64,000 bases of DNA, from the NCBI RefSeq assembly GCF_014775655.1, contig NZ_CP061274.1:2542001-2606000 (forward strand). Direction: 5' to 3'. Every line of letters starts with the position of its first letter. The first letter of the stretch is position 1. The notes under the pieces were generated by a model. It had not been told where the DNA came from and did no database searches. It saw only the letters and a list, made by a program, of their open reading frames with translations. The DNA is from Clavibacter zhangzhiyongii. GTDB lineage: Bacteria > Actinomycetota > Actinomycetes > Actinomycetales > Microbacteriaceae. Positions 33,949 to 42,076 of the stretch are shown here, one piece after another. The position numbers and the translations under genes were made by a program.

Positions 33949-34889
33949 GGCTTCCTCCGGGTCGCGGTGAACTGGATGACCGAGATCACGACGATCAGGG
34001 CGAAGAAGATGTAGGAGATGGCGGCCGAGTAGCCGAAGCGGAAGCCGGTGAACCCGGTCTCGAAGACGTACTGCACGATGGGCCGGGTCGCGCCGCCGGG
34101 GCCGCCCGCGGTCATCTGGTAGATCTGGTCGAAGACCTTCAGCGACGCGAGCACCTGCAGGATCGCGAGGAGCGCGGTGGTCGGCGCGAGCTGCGGGATC
34201 GTGATGGAGAACAGCTGCCGCCACTTGCCGGCGCCGTCGAGCGCGGCCGCCTCGTACTGCTGGTCGGGGATGTTCTGCAGCGCCGCCAGGTAGATGAGGA
34301 AGTTGAAGCCGACCGTCCACCACACCGTGGTGATCACGACGCTCGTCATGGCCAGGTTCGAGTCCTGCAGCCACGCGGGCTGCGGGAGGCCGACCGCGCC
34401 GGCGATCGCGTTCACGACGCCGAGCTGCGGGTTGTACATCCAGAGCCAGAACAGCGACACGACGGTCGACGCCAGCAGGAACGGGAGGAAGAAGGCGAGC
34501 CGCCAGAGCCACTGGCCGGGCAGGCCGAGGTTCACGAGGAGCGCGAGCACGAGGCCCACGACCAGGAGCGGCACCGTGCTCGCGATCGTGAACACCACGG
34601 TGTTGCCGAGCGAGCGCCACATCTGGGAGTCGCCGAAGGCCTCGAGGTAGTTGGCGAACCCGATGAGCTCGCCGTTGGCGCCCGTGAGGCTCTGCCCGGT
34701 GAGGCTCTGGTAGAAGCCGTAGAGGACCGGCCACACCAGGAACACCAGGAAGGTGAGGAGGAACGGGGCGATGAAGAGCATGCCCTGGGCCTGCTCCTTC
34801 GCGCGGGTGCGGGGCTTGCCCACGGCGGGCCGCGGGGATCCGGGCCCGGCCGCGGGCGCGACCGGGGTGGGTGGTGCTGCTGTCGTCAC
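33945..34889 (-). CDS. Carbohydrate ABC transporter permease (MalF type)
   Basis: The 314-residue product has a Pro/Ala-rich N-terminus, six membrane helices (first: GMLFIAPFLLTFLVFLVWPV) and the EAA loop YEAAALDGAGKWRQLFSITI. It pairs with the coupled downstream permease. The binding-protein gene ends 60 bp upstream in the same direction. The substrate, arabinose-containing oligosaccharides, is inferred from the arabinofuranosidase in the operon. Confidence 0.93.
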   Translation of the reverse strand: MTTAAPPTPVAPAAGPGSPRPAVGKPRTRAKEQAQGMLFIAPFLLTFLVFLVWPVLYGFYQSLTGQSLTGANGELIGFANYLEAFGDSQMWRSLGNTVVFTIASTVPLLVVGLVLALLVNLGLPGQWLWRLAFFLPFLLASTVVSLFWLWMYNPQLGVVNAIAGAVGLPQPAWLQDSNLAMTSVVITTVWWTVGFNFLIYLAALQNIPDQQYEAAALDGAGKWRQLFSITIPQLAPTTALLAILQVLASLKVFDQIYQMTAGGPGGATRPIVQYVFETGFTGFRFGYSAAISYIFFALIVVISVIQFTATRRKP

Positions 34890-34949
34890 GAGTGGACTCC
34901 TTCGTCGTGTCGCTGGGAGAGGGGGCGGTGCCGCGCGCGGCGGCGGCCG

Positions 34950-36299
34950 CTACAGGGGGTTGGGCTTGGCGAGCAGCGCGTCGATGCGCGCGATGAAGGC
35001 GTCGAGGCCGTCGGCGGCCTCCTGCCGCCCGAGGAACACGTTCTGCACGTTCTCCGCGAAGAACGTCTGGAAGTCGGAGCCGGATCCGGTGAAGTACGCC
35101 ACCGGGTCGTACTCGATCTGCGCGGCCGCGTTCGCATAGTGCGCCTGCGGCAGGAGGTCGGCGTACTCGGGGCTGTCGATGATGGGCTTGTACGCGGGGA
35201 TGTGCCCGGCGCCCGCCCACTGCAGCGAGTTCTTCAGCAGGTCGGCGACGAAGGCGTACGTCCTCTCGCGCTTCACCGGATCCGGCGAGCTCTGGTGCGG
35301 CAGCACGAACGCGTGCGAGTCGGCGAAGGACGCCGGGGTGCCGTAGAGCGTGGGGATCGGCATCGCGTCGAACGGGAGCTCGGCGGCCTGGAACGTCGGC
35401 AGCTCCCAGACGCCCGTGAAGATCGCGCCGCTCTTGCCGCCCGCGAACTCGGCGATGGCGGTGCCGGCGTCGCCGCTCGCGGTGGCGATGGTGCCGTCGA
35501 GGAGCGTCCTGATGTACTCGAGGCTCGCGAGCGCCTTGTCGCGGTCGTAGACGACCTGGCCGCCCGTGGGCAGCTCCATGTCGCCGCCCATCTGCTTGTA
35601 GAACGTGTAGAAGAGGCGCCACATCTGCGTGCCGTCGCCGAGGTAGCCGTAGCTGAGGCCGTGGACCCCGGTCACCTCCTGCATCGCGCGCATCGCGTCG
35701 GCGAAGGCCTCGGGCGTGGTGATCGGCGCGAGCTGCCCGTCGTCCCCGAGGAGGCCGGCCTGGCCCGCGACGTCGGTGTTGTACATCATCACGAACGGGT
35801 GGCTGTCGAGCGCGATCGAGTACAGCTTCCCGTCGACGACGCCCTTGTCCCACACGCGGGGCTCGAAGTCCTGCTGCGTGAGGCCGAGCTCGGCCAGCCG
35901 GTCGGTGTCCCACGGGTCGAGCAGGCCGCCGGGCGCGAAGCCGGGCACCCGCGCCGCGTGCATCACGGCGACGTCCGGGGCGCGGCCGCCGACCGACGCC
36001 ATGGCGAGTTTCGTGTAGTAGGGCTGGCCCCACGCGAGGACCGTGGCCCGGACGTCGAAGCCGCCGCCCGAGTCGTTCGCCTCGCGCACCATCTCCGTCA
36101 TGCGGATGCCGTCGCCGCCGGACAGCAGGTGCCAGTACTTCAGGTCGACGATGCCGCCGGCCGCCGCCACCTGGGGCGCGCAGCCGGAGAGACCCCCGAC
36201 GAGGAACGCGCCGCCCAGCGCGGCCGCGCCGCCCATGAGGATCTGACGCCTCGACCATGCCGAGGACTGTCCCCCGGCCTTTCCCTGAACAGGATCCAT
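34950..36299 (-). CDS. Sugar-binding lipoprotein of the ABC transporter (Tat-exported)
   Basis: The 449-residue protein is an extracellular solute-binding protein of family 1. The N-terminus holds a twin-arginine motif (SRRQIL), a hydrophobic stretch and the lipobox LSGC with Cys40, so it is likely exported folded by Tat and anchored outside the membrane. The mature part has typical cluster-B blocks (DLKYWHLLSGG, VLAWGQPYYTKLAMASVGG, APDVAVMHA). It is the first gene of the operon. An upstream in-frame ATG at 36353 is rejected because it would cover the operator region. Confidence 0.92.
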   Translation of the reverse strand: MDPVQGKAGGQSSAWSRRQILMGGAAALGGAFLVGGLSGCAPQVAAAGGIVDLKYWHLLSGGDGIRMTEMVREANDSGGGFDVRATVLAWGQPYYTKLAMASVGGRAPDVAVMHAARVPGFAPGGLLDPWDTDRLAELGLTQQDFEPRVWDKGVVDGKLYSIALDSHPFVMMYNTDVAGQAGLLGDDGQLAPITTPEAFADAMRAMQEVTGVHGLSYGYLGDGTQMWRLFYTFYKQMGGDMELPTGGQVVYDRDKALASLEYIRTLLDGTIATASGDAGTAIAEFAGGKSGAIFTGVWELPTFQAAELPFDAMPIPTLYGTPASFADSHAFVLPHQSSPDPVKRERTYAFVADLLKNSLQWAGAGHIPAYKPIIDSPEYADLLPQAHYANAAAQIEYDPVAYFTGSGSDFQTFFAENVQNVFLGRQEAADGLDAFIARIDALLAKPNPL

Positions 36300-36327
36300 T
36301 GACCACTCCTTCGTGATGCAGAGATCA

Positions 36328-36341
36328 TTACATCGTTGTAA
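36328..36341. promoter_or_regulatory. Candidate LacI-family operator TTACA-N4-TGTAA
   Basis: This inverted repeat lies 29 nt before the binding-protein ATG, in the only A+T-rich part of the gap. AACG/CGTT repeats follow at once. It suits the LacI-type regulator encoded next door. Confidence 0.5.
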
Positions 36342-36401
36342 CGCCGAGCGCAACGTTTCGTCGCAGGATCTTCAGCGGCCGCCGCCGCGGGGTGGGCCGG
36401 G

Positions 36402-37403
36402 TCAGGCGACGGGGCGGGTGCTGCCGCGCACGACGATGCGGTGCGGGATCACGAGCTCGACCGCCGGGCCCTCGCGCTCCTCGATGCGGCGCACCAGCTG
36501 GGCGACCGCCGCCTCCGCGTAGGCGCGCAGGTCGAAGTGCACGGTGGTGAGCGTGGGGATCGAGAAGCGCGACTGGTCGACGTCGTCGAAGCCGGCGACC
36601 TGGATGTCCTCGGGCACGCGCAGGCCGTGGTCCGCGAGCGCGCGCAGGGCGCCGAAGGCGAGTCCGTCGGTGAAGCAGAAGAGGGCGTCGGGCGCGGGGT
36701 TGCCGCCGGCGAGCCACGAGTCGACGGCCTCGGCGCCCGAGGCGCTGTTCCAGCCCGTGCGGTCGATCTCGATGGGCGCCTCGCCCGCCTCCTCCATCGC
36801 GCGCCGGTAGCCGATGCGGCGGAGGTCCCCCGCGGCCGACTCCTCGCGCGTGGCCGTCCCGACGGCGGCGATGCGGCGGGCGCCGGTGTCGAGGAGGTGC
36901 CGCGTCATGTCGTAGGCGGCCCGGACGCTGTCGACGCCCACCCGGTCGGCGATCTCCTGCTCGACCTCGCCGATGATCACGACGGGCGGCAGCGACTCGG
37001 CGCGCGCGATCGCGCTCTGCGAGAGGAGGACGGGGTTGAGGATCAGGCCGTCGACGAGGTGCTCGCGCGCCCGCGACATGAGGTCGCGCTCGCGGTCGGG
37101 CCGCGACCCCGTCTCCTCGATCTGGATGCTGTAGCCGGCCTCGTGCGCGACCTCCACGAGGTGGTGGGCGAGCTCCGCGGAGTACGCCGTGCCGAGGTCG
37201 GGCAGGGCCACCGCGATGACGCCCGTGCGGCCGTTGCGGAGGCCGCGGGCCGAGAGGTTGGGCACGTAGTCGAGCTCGTCGACCGCGCGCTCGACGCGCT
37301 CGCGGGTGGCGGGGCTCACGACGACGCGGCCGGTGATCACGTTGGAGACGGTCTTCGGCGAGACGCCGGCACGCGCGGCGACGTCCTTCACTGTCGCGCG
37401 CAT
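36402..37403 (-). CDS. LacI family transcriptional regulator
   Basis: The 333-residue repressor has the helix-turn-helix TVKDVAARAGVSPKTVSNVI (residues 3-22), a hinge (YVPNLSARGLRNGRTG) and a periplasmic-binding-protein-like sensor domain ending IVVRGSTRPVA. It reads in the same direction as the arabinoside operon and ends about 100 bp before it, so it probably represses that operon and responds to arabinose or an oligosaccharide. A GGGGAGGA ribosome site precedes the ATG. Confidence 0.92.
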   Translation of the reverse strand: MRATVKDVAARAGVSPKTVSNVITGRVVVSPATRERVERAVDELDYVPNLSARGLRNGRTGVIAVALPDLGTAYSAELAHHLVEVAHEAGYSIQIEETGSRPDRERDLMSRAREHLVDGLILNPVLLSQSAIARAESLPPVVIIGEVEQEIADRVGVDSVRAAYDMTRHLLDTGARRIAAVGTATREESAAGDLRRIGYRRAMEEAGEAPIEIDRTGWNSASGAEAVDSWLAGGNPAPDALFCFTDGLAFGALRALADHGLRVPEDIQVAGFDDVDQSRFSIPTLTTVHFDLRAYAEAAVAQLVRRIEEREGPAVELVIPHRIVVRGSTRPVA

Positions 37404-37509
37404 GGTCCTCCCCGGGCCGGCCGGCCGCGGGATGCGCCGCGGGCGGTGCCCCCGAATCTAACGCACACGGATTCCCCCGCCCGCGGAGACGACGCCCGGG
37501 AGCGCCGGG

Positions 37510-37515
37510 CATACT
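37510..37515 (+). promoter_or_regulatory. -10 box CATACT
   Basis: CATACT ends 6 nt before the ATG at 37522, the leaderless spacing. Confidence 0.35.
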
Positions 37516-37521
37516 GCACGG

Positions 37522-37962
37522 ATGATCTCCACCGCGCACGCCACGACCCTGCTGGAGCTCGGCCTCGAGTGGAGCCCCGAGCCCGGCGACCGGTTCCGGA
37601 TCCGCGGCCAGGGCTTCGAGTCCGACGTCTTCACCATCAGCGAGCTCACCATCGAGGCGCACGAGCACGCGACCGGGACCGTGCTCGGCTTCAACGGCAC
37701 GACCGAGTGGGCGCTCGACTCCGTCGCGCTCGAGGACAGCCTGTGGCTGCCGCGCGAGGACCAGCTGCGGGCGCTGCTCGGCGGCGCGTTCCGGTCGCTG
37801 CGGCGCGAGATCGGCGGGGCGGAGGACGGCGCGCACGTGGTGCTCGTCGTGATCGACGGGGAGGAGGTCGAGCACCGCGACCTCGAGGCCGAGGAGGCCT
37901 ATGCGAAGGCGCTCATCGCGGTGATGGAGGCGGCGGCACCCACGGTGCCGCCCGCGGTCTAG
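37522..37962 (+). CDS. Conserved actinobacterial hypothetical protein
   Basis: The 146-residue soluble protein belongs to a group widespread in actinobacteria and often mislabelled as pilus assembly protein CpaE. Recognisable blocks are WSPEPGDRFRI, GTVLGFNGTTEWALDSVALE and LWLPREDQLRALLGG. No catalytic motif is visible and its role is unknown. It is divergent from the LacI gene and converges on the DUF3054 gene with a 4-bp gap. Confidence 0.78.
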   Translation: MISTAHATTLLELGLEWSPEPGDRFRIRGQGFESDVFTISELTIEAHEHATGTVLGFNGTTEWALDSVALEDSLWLPREDQLRALLGGAFRSLRREIGGAEDGAHVVLVVIDGEEVEHRDLEAEEAYAKALIAVMEAAAPTVPPAV

Positions 37963-37966
37963 CGGC

Positions 37967-38362
37967 TCAGGCCCGCGCGCGCCGGCGGACGACCAGGGCC
38001 GCGATCGCGCGCCAGCCCAGCATGAGGATCGCGAGGATGATCGCGGTGGTGATGACGAACGGCACCACCACGCCCTCGCCGGTGAGCGCGCGGAGGACCA
38101 CGCCGACGACGACCGTCACGGCCCAGACCACGAGCCCCGTGGGGACGACGCGGGAGGGGCTCCGCCATGCGCGCGCGACGATCCAGCCCACGAGGCCGCC
38201 GGCGAGGAACGGCCACGCGGTGCCGAGGACGCCCGACGGCGCGAGGTCCTCGCCGTGGCTCGCCCGGCCCACGAGGGCGAAGACGACGATGAGCGCGGCG
38301 TCGAGCACGACGGCGCGGACGATCTCGGGTCGGGCGGCAGGACGGGAGGAGCGGCGGGTCAC
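37967..38362 (-). CDS. DUF3054 membrane protein
   Basis: The 131-residue protein has four hydrophobic segments, with the DUF3054 block ALIVVFALVGRASHGEDLAP, then WPFLAGGLVGWIVARAW. The function is unknown. The GTG start at 38362 is supported by a TAGGAT box 6 nt upstream. That box overlaps the 3' end of the methyltransferase gene, from which the DUF3054 gene is separated by only 9 bp. Confidence 0.85.
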   Translation of the reverse strand: MTRRSSRPAARPEIVRAVVLDAALIVVFALVGRASHGEDLAPSGVLGTAWPFLAGGLVGWIVARAWRSPSRVVPTGLVVWAVTVVVGVVLRALTGEGVVVPFVITTAIILAILMLGWRAIAALVVRRRARA

Positions 38363-38368
38363 CCCGTG

Positions 38369-38374
38369 ATCCTA
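38369..38374 (-). promoter_or_regulatory. -10 box TAGGAT for the DUF3054 gene
   Basis: Minus-strand TAGGAT ends 6 nt before the GTG at 38362. Confidence 0.45.
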
Positions 38375-39991
38375 GGCGTCGCGGGCTGGGCGCTCGGCGA
38401 CCGTCTCCCCGTCGCCCATACCCGGCAGCAGCAGGAACCCGTCGGCGACGAGGCCCCGGATCCGTGGGAGCAGCTCGGCGCGCAACGCGTCGGCGTCCAC
38501 CGAGGTCAGCTGCGCGACCGCGTCGACGATGGCGCCGACCGCCAGCTCGCCGTCGCACGCGCCGACGAGCGCCGCGAGCCCCGTGTCGAGCGGCACCTCG
38601 CGGCCGAAGCCCGCGCCCTGGCGCAGCGTCATGACCGTGGGATCCTCGGCGCCCGGCCAGTAGTGCCGCTCCTCCGTCACGTCGCCCGCCACCACGAGCG
38701 CGAGTGCCGCGAGCGCGCGGTCGTCGATCCCGGCCAGCGCGTCGTGCGCGGCGAGGGATGCACGCAGGTGGTCCCCGAGCCCGGTCGGGTTGTGGCCGAG
38801 GCCGCCGGGCAGGCGCTCGAGGCGACGCAGGGTCGGCGCGCCCGCGGTGGGCCGGCGGAGGGTGAGGTAGCCGAACCCGACGCCGTCGACGCCGCGCGCG
38901 GCGAAGTCGTCGAGCCAGGCGTCGACGAGCGCCTCGGACTCGGGCGTGCCCGCGCGGGTGCCGCCGTCGCGGATCCACGTCTCGGCGTACAGCGCGGCGT
39001 CCTGCACCTCGCGCTCGACGACCCAGGCGTCGAGGCCGGATCCGGTGCGCGCGGCTGCGCGGTCGAGCCAGCCCGCGACCCGCTCGAGGCCCGGCTCCCC
39101 CGCGCGGTGCTCCCAGTTGCCGAGGAGCTGCGCGACGCCGCCGGGCGTGAGGTGGTCGGCGAGGTCCGCGACCACGCCCTCCACGAGGGCATCGCCGACG
39201 AGCCCGGCGTCGCGGTACTCGTACGCGGGCACGCCCTCGGCCCGGGGTGTGATGACGAAGGGCGGGTTGGAGACGACGTGGTCGAACCGCTCCCCCGCGA
39301 CCGGCTCGAAGAGGCTGCCGAGGCGCAGCTCGATGGTCGTGACGCCGTTGAGCGCGGCGTTGAGGGCCGCGAAGGCGAGGGCGCGCGCCGAGATGTCCGT
39401 CGCGACGACGCGGTCGGCGTGCCGGGACGCGTGCAGCGCCTGGATGCCGCAGCCGGTCCCGAGGTCGAGCGCGGACCCGACGGGGGCGGAGATCATGAGG
39501 CCGCTGAGCGTCGCGGACGCGCCGCCCACGCCGAGCACGTGGTCCTCGTCGAGGGCGCCGCCGGTGGCGAGCTCCCCGAGGTCGGACGCGATCCACCACT
39601 CGCCCACGCCGTGCGCGTCGATGAAGCCGTAGGGGCGGAGGTCGACGGCCGGGCGCACCCGGTCGCCGTCGAGCTCGACGAGGCCCAGGCGCGCGGCGCC
39701 GTCGAGGCCGAGCGCGGGGAGGGCCCGGCGGAGGTCGGCGGCGTCCACCGGATCGCCGAGCACGAAGAGGGCCGCGAGCGCGGCGGGGGCCGGGAGGCCG
39801 TCGGCGGTGCGCGCGGCGGCGACGGCGCGGCGGGCCGGGATCCGGTTCCCGCGGTGCAGGGCCTGCCCGGCCGCGTCGCCCCAGACGTCGAGGGCCGACG
39901 CGAGCGTGAAGGGCGCCGTCTCGAGGTCGGCCCGGAGCGCCTGGACCTCCGGGGTCGCGACGGTCACGGGCGGGATCACGGGGCGGGGCAC
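38372..39991 (-). CDS. SAM-dependent methyltransferase (HemK/RlmG-like, with extra domains)
   Basis: The 539-residue product has an N-terminal helical domain (about 1-150). A methyltransferase core follows, with motif I SALDLGTGCGIQALHASRHA and motif IV VVSNPPFVI; the NPPF tetrapeptide is typical of enzymes that methylate N atoms of Gln or of rRNA guanine. A long C-terminal region of unknown fold ends the protein. The large size and fusion resemble actinobacterial proteins with a DUF7059-type N-terminus. The target is unknown. The GTG start follows TAAGAT by 6 nt. Confidence 0.87.
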   Translation of the reverse strand: MPRPVIPPVTVATPEVQALRADLETAPFTLASALDVWGDAAGQALHRGNRIPARRAVAAARTADGLPAPAALAALFVLGDPVDAADLRRALPALGLDGAARLGLVELDGDRVRPAVDLRPYGFIDAHGVGEWWIASDLGELATGGALDEDHVLGVGGASATLSGLMISAPVGSALDLGTGCGIQALHASRHADRVVATDISARALAFAALNAALNGVTTIELRLGSLFEPVAGERFDHVVSNPPFVITPRAEGVPAYEYRDAGLVGDALVEGVVADLADHLTPGGVAQLLGNWEHRAGEPGLERVAGWLDRAAARTGSGLDAWVVEREVQDAALYAETWIRDGGTRAGTPESEALVDAWLDDFAARGVDGVGFGYLTLRRPTAGAPTLRRLERLPGGLGHNPTGLGDHLRASLAAHDALAGIDDRALAALALVVAGDVTEERHYWPGAEDPTVMTLRQGAGFGREVPLDTGLAALVGACDGELAVGAIVDAVAQLTSVDADALRAELLPRIRGLVADGFLLLPGMGDGETVAERPARDA

Positions 39992-39997
39992 TGACCG

Positions 39998-40003
39998 ATC
40001 TTA
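39998..40003 (-). promoter_or_regulatory. -10 box TAAGAT for the methyltransferase gene
   Basis: Minus-strand TAAGAT ends 6 nt before the GTG at 39991. Confidence 0.5.
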
Positions 40004-40063
40004 ACCGCGGGCGGCCGAGACGACGCGCCGCCGCTGCCTCTCGCCGAGGCCCCCGGGGGAAAG

Positions 40064-40087
40064 CAAAAACCCCGCCGGAGCGGGGTT
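40064..40087 (-). terminator. Rho-independent terminator of tRNA-Ala
   Basis: On the minus strand AACCCCG/CGGGGTT arms close a 6-nt loop and a run of five T follows. It lies just downstream of the tRNA and is the clearest T-tract terminator in the window. Confidence 0.85.
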
Positions 40088-40091
40088 CTTG

Positions 40092-40164
40092 TGGACCTAA
40101 GGAGATTCGAACTCCTGACCTCCTCGATGCGAACGAGGCGCGCTACCAACTGCGCCATAGGCCC
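40092..40164 (-). tRNA. tRNA-Ala, anticodon CGC
   Basis: The 73-nt cloverleaf is complete: acceptor GGGCCTA/TAGGTCC (one wobble), D arm GCGC/GCGC, anticodon stem CCTCG/CGAGG around TTCGCAT (anticodon CGC, reading GCG), T arm AGGAG/CTCCT around TTCGAAT. CCA is not encoded. Confidence 0.95.
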
Positions 40165-40230
40165 TGACAACTCCACGAGACTACCACGTCCCGAGGGGCC
40201 CGCCGAACCGCGGGATCCGTTCAGGCCGGC

Positions 40231-41199
40231 TCAGCCGACGGCGCGACGGCGGCGGAGGACCTCGTCCAGGTCGCCCATGCCGGGCTCCGCGTCGTCGACG
40301 ATCCCCATGCGCGAGAAGCGGCTCGGCGGCGTCGTGCGCGCGGCCGGGGCGGGGACGGCGGCCGGCGCGGGGCGCTCCGCGGTCCCGTCCTCGGCGGACA
40401 GGCGGGCGACCTCGGGCTCGAGGTGCGCCCGACGCAGCGTCTCCTCGGACGCGGCGGCGGCGCGGCGCATCTCCTCGACCGGCGAGAGCGGCGTGCGCGG
40501 CGCGCTGCCGGCGCCGGGGCGCGGGCCGGGCGCCTGCGTGCGCGAGAGGTACAGCGGCTTGGGCACGGGGACGGGGGTCCAGGACTCCCCCTCCTCGCGC
40601 TCGGCGATCGGCTCGGCGACCGGCTCGGCCGCCTCGTGGAAGTCGGTGAAGCCGGTGCGCGGACGCGGCCGGGCCTCCGGCGCCTGGAGACGACGGGCGG
40701 CGGCGATCTGGGACATGCGCTGCAGGGTCGCGAGCGAGGCGAAGGTGGCGAGGGAGGAGATCACGAGCAGCGTCCAGGCGCCGCCCCCGGCGACCTGGGT
40801 GAGGCCCACGACGGCGCCGACGAGGGCGAGCGCGAGGATCGCGGTGGCGACGAGCCGGGTGCGGCGGAGGCGCGTGGCGGCGGAGGGCGACGTTGCGGAC
40901 ACGGGGGCCACTTTCGGTAGGGCGCGCTGGGCGGCGGCGTCTCGCGCACGCGCGGCGGCTTCGGCTTCTTCGGCGGCCCGGCGGAGGGCGCGCTGCTGCT
41001 CGACGACGCTGCGGGCGCTGGTCTCCGCCCGCACCGCGTCGGGGACCTCGGCCGTCTCGGCCAGGATCCGCAGGGTCTGCTGCAGCCGCACGGCGTTGCG
41101 CTCGGTCGCCATGTACTGGCGCCGGTGCAGCCACGTGGGCAGGAGGTAGGCGAGCCAGAGCACCGCGGAGAGCGCGATGATGATGCCGCCGGATTGCAT
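40231..41199 (-). CDS. SepX/GlpR-like membrane protein of cell division
   Basis: The 322-residue protein has an N-terminal helix (GGIIIALSAVLWLAYLLPTW) followed by HRRQYMATERNAVRLQQTLRI, a pair of helices near residues 110-160 and a long disordered Pro/Arg-rich tail. This order, and its place beside an acetyltransferase and galU, match Streptomyces SepX and Corynebacterium GlpR, membrane proteins that work with the divisome. Assignment is by context and architecture. The ATG follows TAGCCT by 7 nt. The moeA-like glp partner gene is not in the cluster. Confidence 0.7.
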   Translation of the reverse strand: MQSGGIIIALSAVLWLAYLLPTWLHRRQYMATERNAVRLQQTLRILAETAEVPDAVRAETSARSVVEQQRALRRAAEEAEAAARARDAAAQRALPKVAPVSATSPSAATRLRRTRLVATAILALALVGAVVGLTQVAGGGAWTLLVISSLATFASLATLQRMSQIAAARRLQAPEARPRPRTGFTDFHEAAEPVAEPIAEREEGESWTPVPVPKPLYLSRTQAPGPRPGAGSAPRTPLSPVEEMRRAAAASEETLRRAHLEPEVARLSAEDGTAERPAPAAVPAPAARTTPPSRFSRMGIVDDAEPGMGDLDEVLRRRRAVG

Positions 41200-41206
41200 G
41201 ATCCCG

Positions 41207-41212
41207 AGGCTA
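41207..41212 (-). promoter_or_regulatory. -10 box TAGCCT, SepX/GlpR-like gene
   Basis: Minus-strand TAGCCT ends 7 nt before the ATG at 41199. Confidence 0.45.
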
Positions 41213-41314
41213 GGAGGTCCGGCGGGCGAGGCGCGGGAAGCGCGCCGCGTGTCCATGGCCGGACCGGCGCATCCGCAGGTCCGCGTGAGGCGGGCGCCGG
41301 ATCCGCGAGGCGCG

Positions 41315-41983
41315 TCAGATGCGGCGCTGCACCGCGAGCGGCGACGCGGCCGCCTCGACGTCGGCCTCGGGCACGCGCGACCACTCGGGGTCCACCCCGC
41401 CCTCCTTCCAGCGCGCGAGCACGCTGGTGGAGAGCTCCTCGACGACGAGGCCGAAGCAGAAGTGGTCGCGCCAGTCGCCGTTGATGTGGATGTACCGGCG
41501 GCGCAGCCCCTCGTACCGGAAGCCGAGCTTCTGCACGACGCGGAGGCTGGGCGCGTTCTCCGGGCGGATGCAGATCTCCATCCGGTGGAGCCCGAGGGTG
41601 GTGAAGCAGTGGTCGGTCGCGAGCGCGACGGCCGTGGGCGTCACGTTGCGCCCGGCGAACTCCTGGCCGACCCAGTAGCCGATGGTGGCGCTCGAGAGCG
41701 AGCCGTAGGCGATGGAGGACACGTTGAGCTGCCCGGCGAACTCGTCGTCGTACTCGATCACGAGCGGCACGCCGAGGCCGGCGCGGGCGTTGGCCTGCAG
41801 CGACCGGATGCTCGCCCGGGTGTCGAAGGCCATCGGCGCATAGGGGCTCGTCGCCTCCCACTTCCGCAGCCAGGAGCGGTTGTCGAGGAGGGAGCGCTCG
41901 AGGGCCCGCGAGTCGCGGAGCCGGATGGGCCGGACGGAGATGCGCCCGTCCCGCATGGTGGGTACGGTCTGCGGCACGTCCAT
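41315..41983 (-). CDS. RimJ/RimL-type GNAT acetyltransferase
   Basis: The 222-residue enzyme has the RimJ-like layout: ISVRPIRLRDSRALERSLLD, YWVGQEFAGRNVTPTAVALA (acetyl-CoA loop), the LHRMEICIRPENAPSLRVVQ block and KLGFRYEGLRRRYIHINGDW. It probably acetylates protein N-termini, perhaps a ribosomal protein. In related actinobacteria this gene sits between moeA/glp and sepX/glpR; here it follows galU directly. A TAGGCT box lies only 1 nt before this ATG but 7 nt before the GTG at 41977, so the true start may be two codons downstream (220 residues). Confidence 0.88.
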   Translation of the reverse strand: MDVPQTVPTMRDGRISVRPIRLRDSRALERSLLDNRSWLRKWEATSPYAPMAFDTRASIRSLQANARAGLGVPLVIEYDDEFAGQLNVSSIAYGSLSSATIGYWVGQEFAGRNVTPTAVALATDHCFTTLGLHRMEICIRPENAPSLRVVQKLGFRYEGLRRRYIHINGDWRDHFCFGLVVEELSTSVLARWKEGGVDPEWSRVPEADVEAAASPLAVQRRI

Positions 41984-41984
41984 G

Positions 41985-41990
41985 AGCCTA
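41985..41990 (-). promoter_or_regulatory. -10 box TAGGCT pointing to a GTG start at 41977
   Basis: The 7-nt spacing to GTG 41977 matches the leaderless pattern, while the annotated ATG 41983 would lie upstream of the predicted transcript start. Confidence 0.4.
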
Positions 41991-42076
41991 GGCCTCCGCG
42001 GGCGCCGCGATGCGACCCCGCGACGAGGCCGCGGTGCGCGGCTCGTCGGGCGTCGTCCGCGCGCCGCGGACCCGGA

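Noticed and set aside
37522-37962. Pilus assembly protein CpaE
   Set aside because: This label is common for the family but there is no ATPase or receiver domain and no pilus genes nearby; it is kept as a conserved hypothetical.
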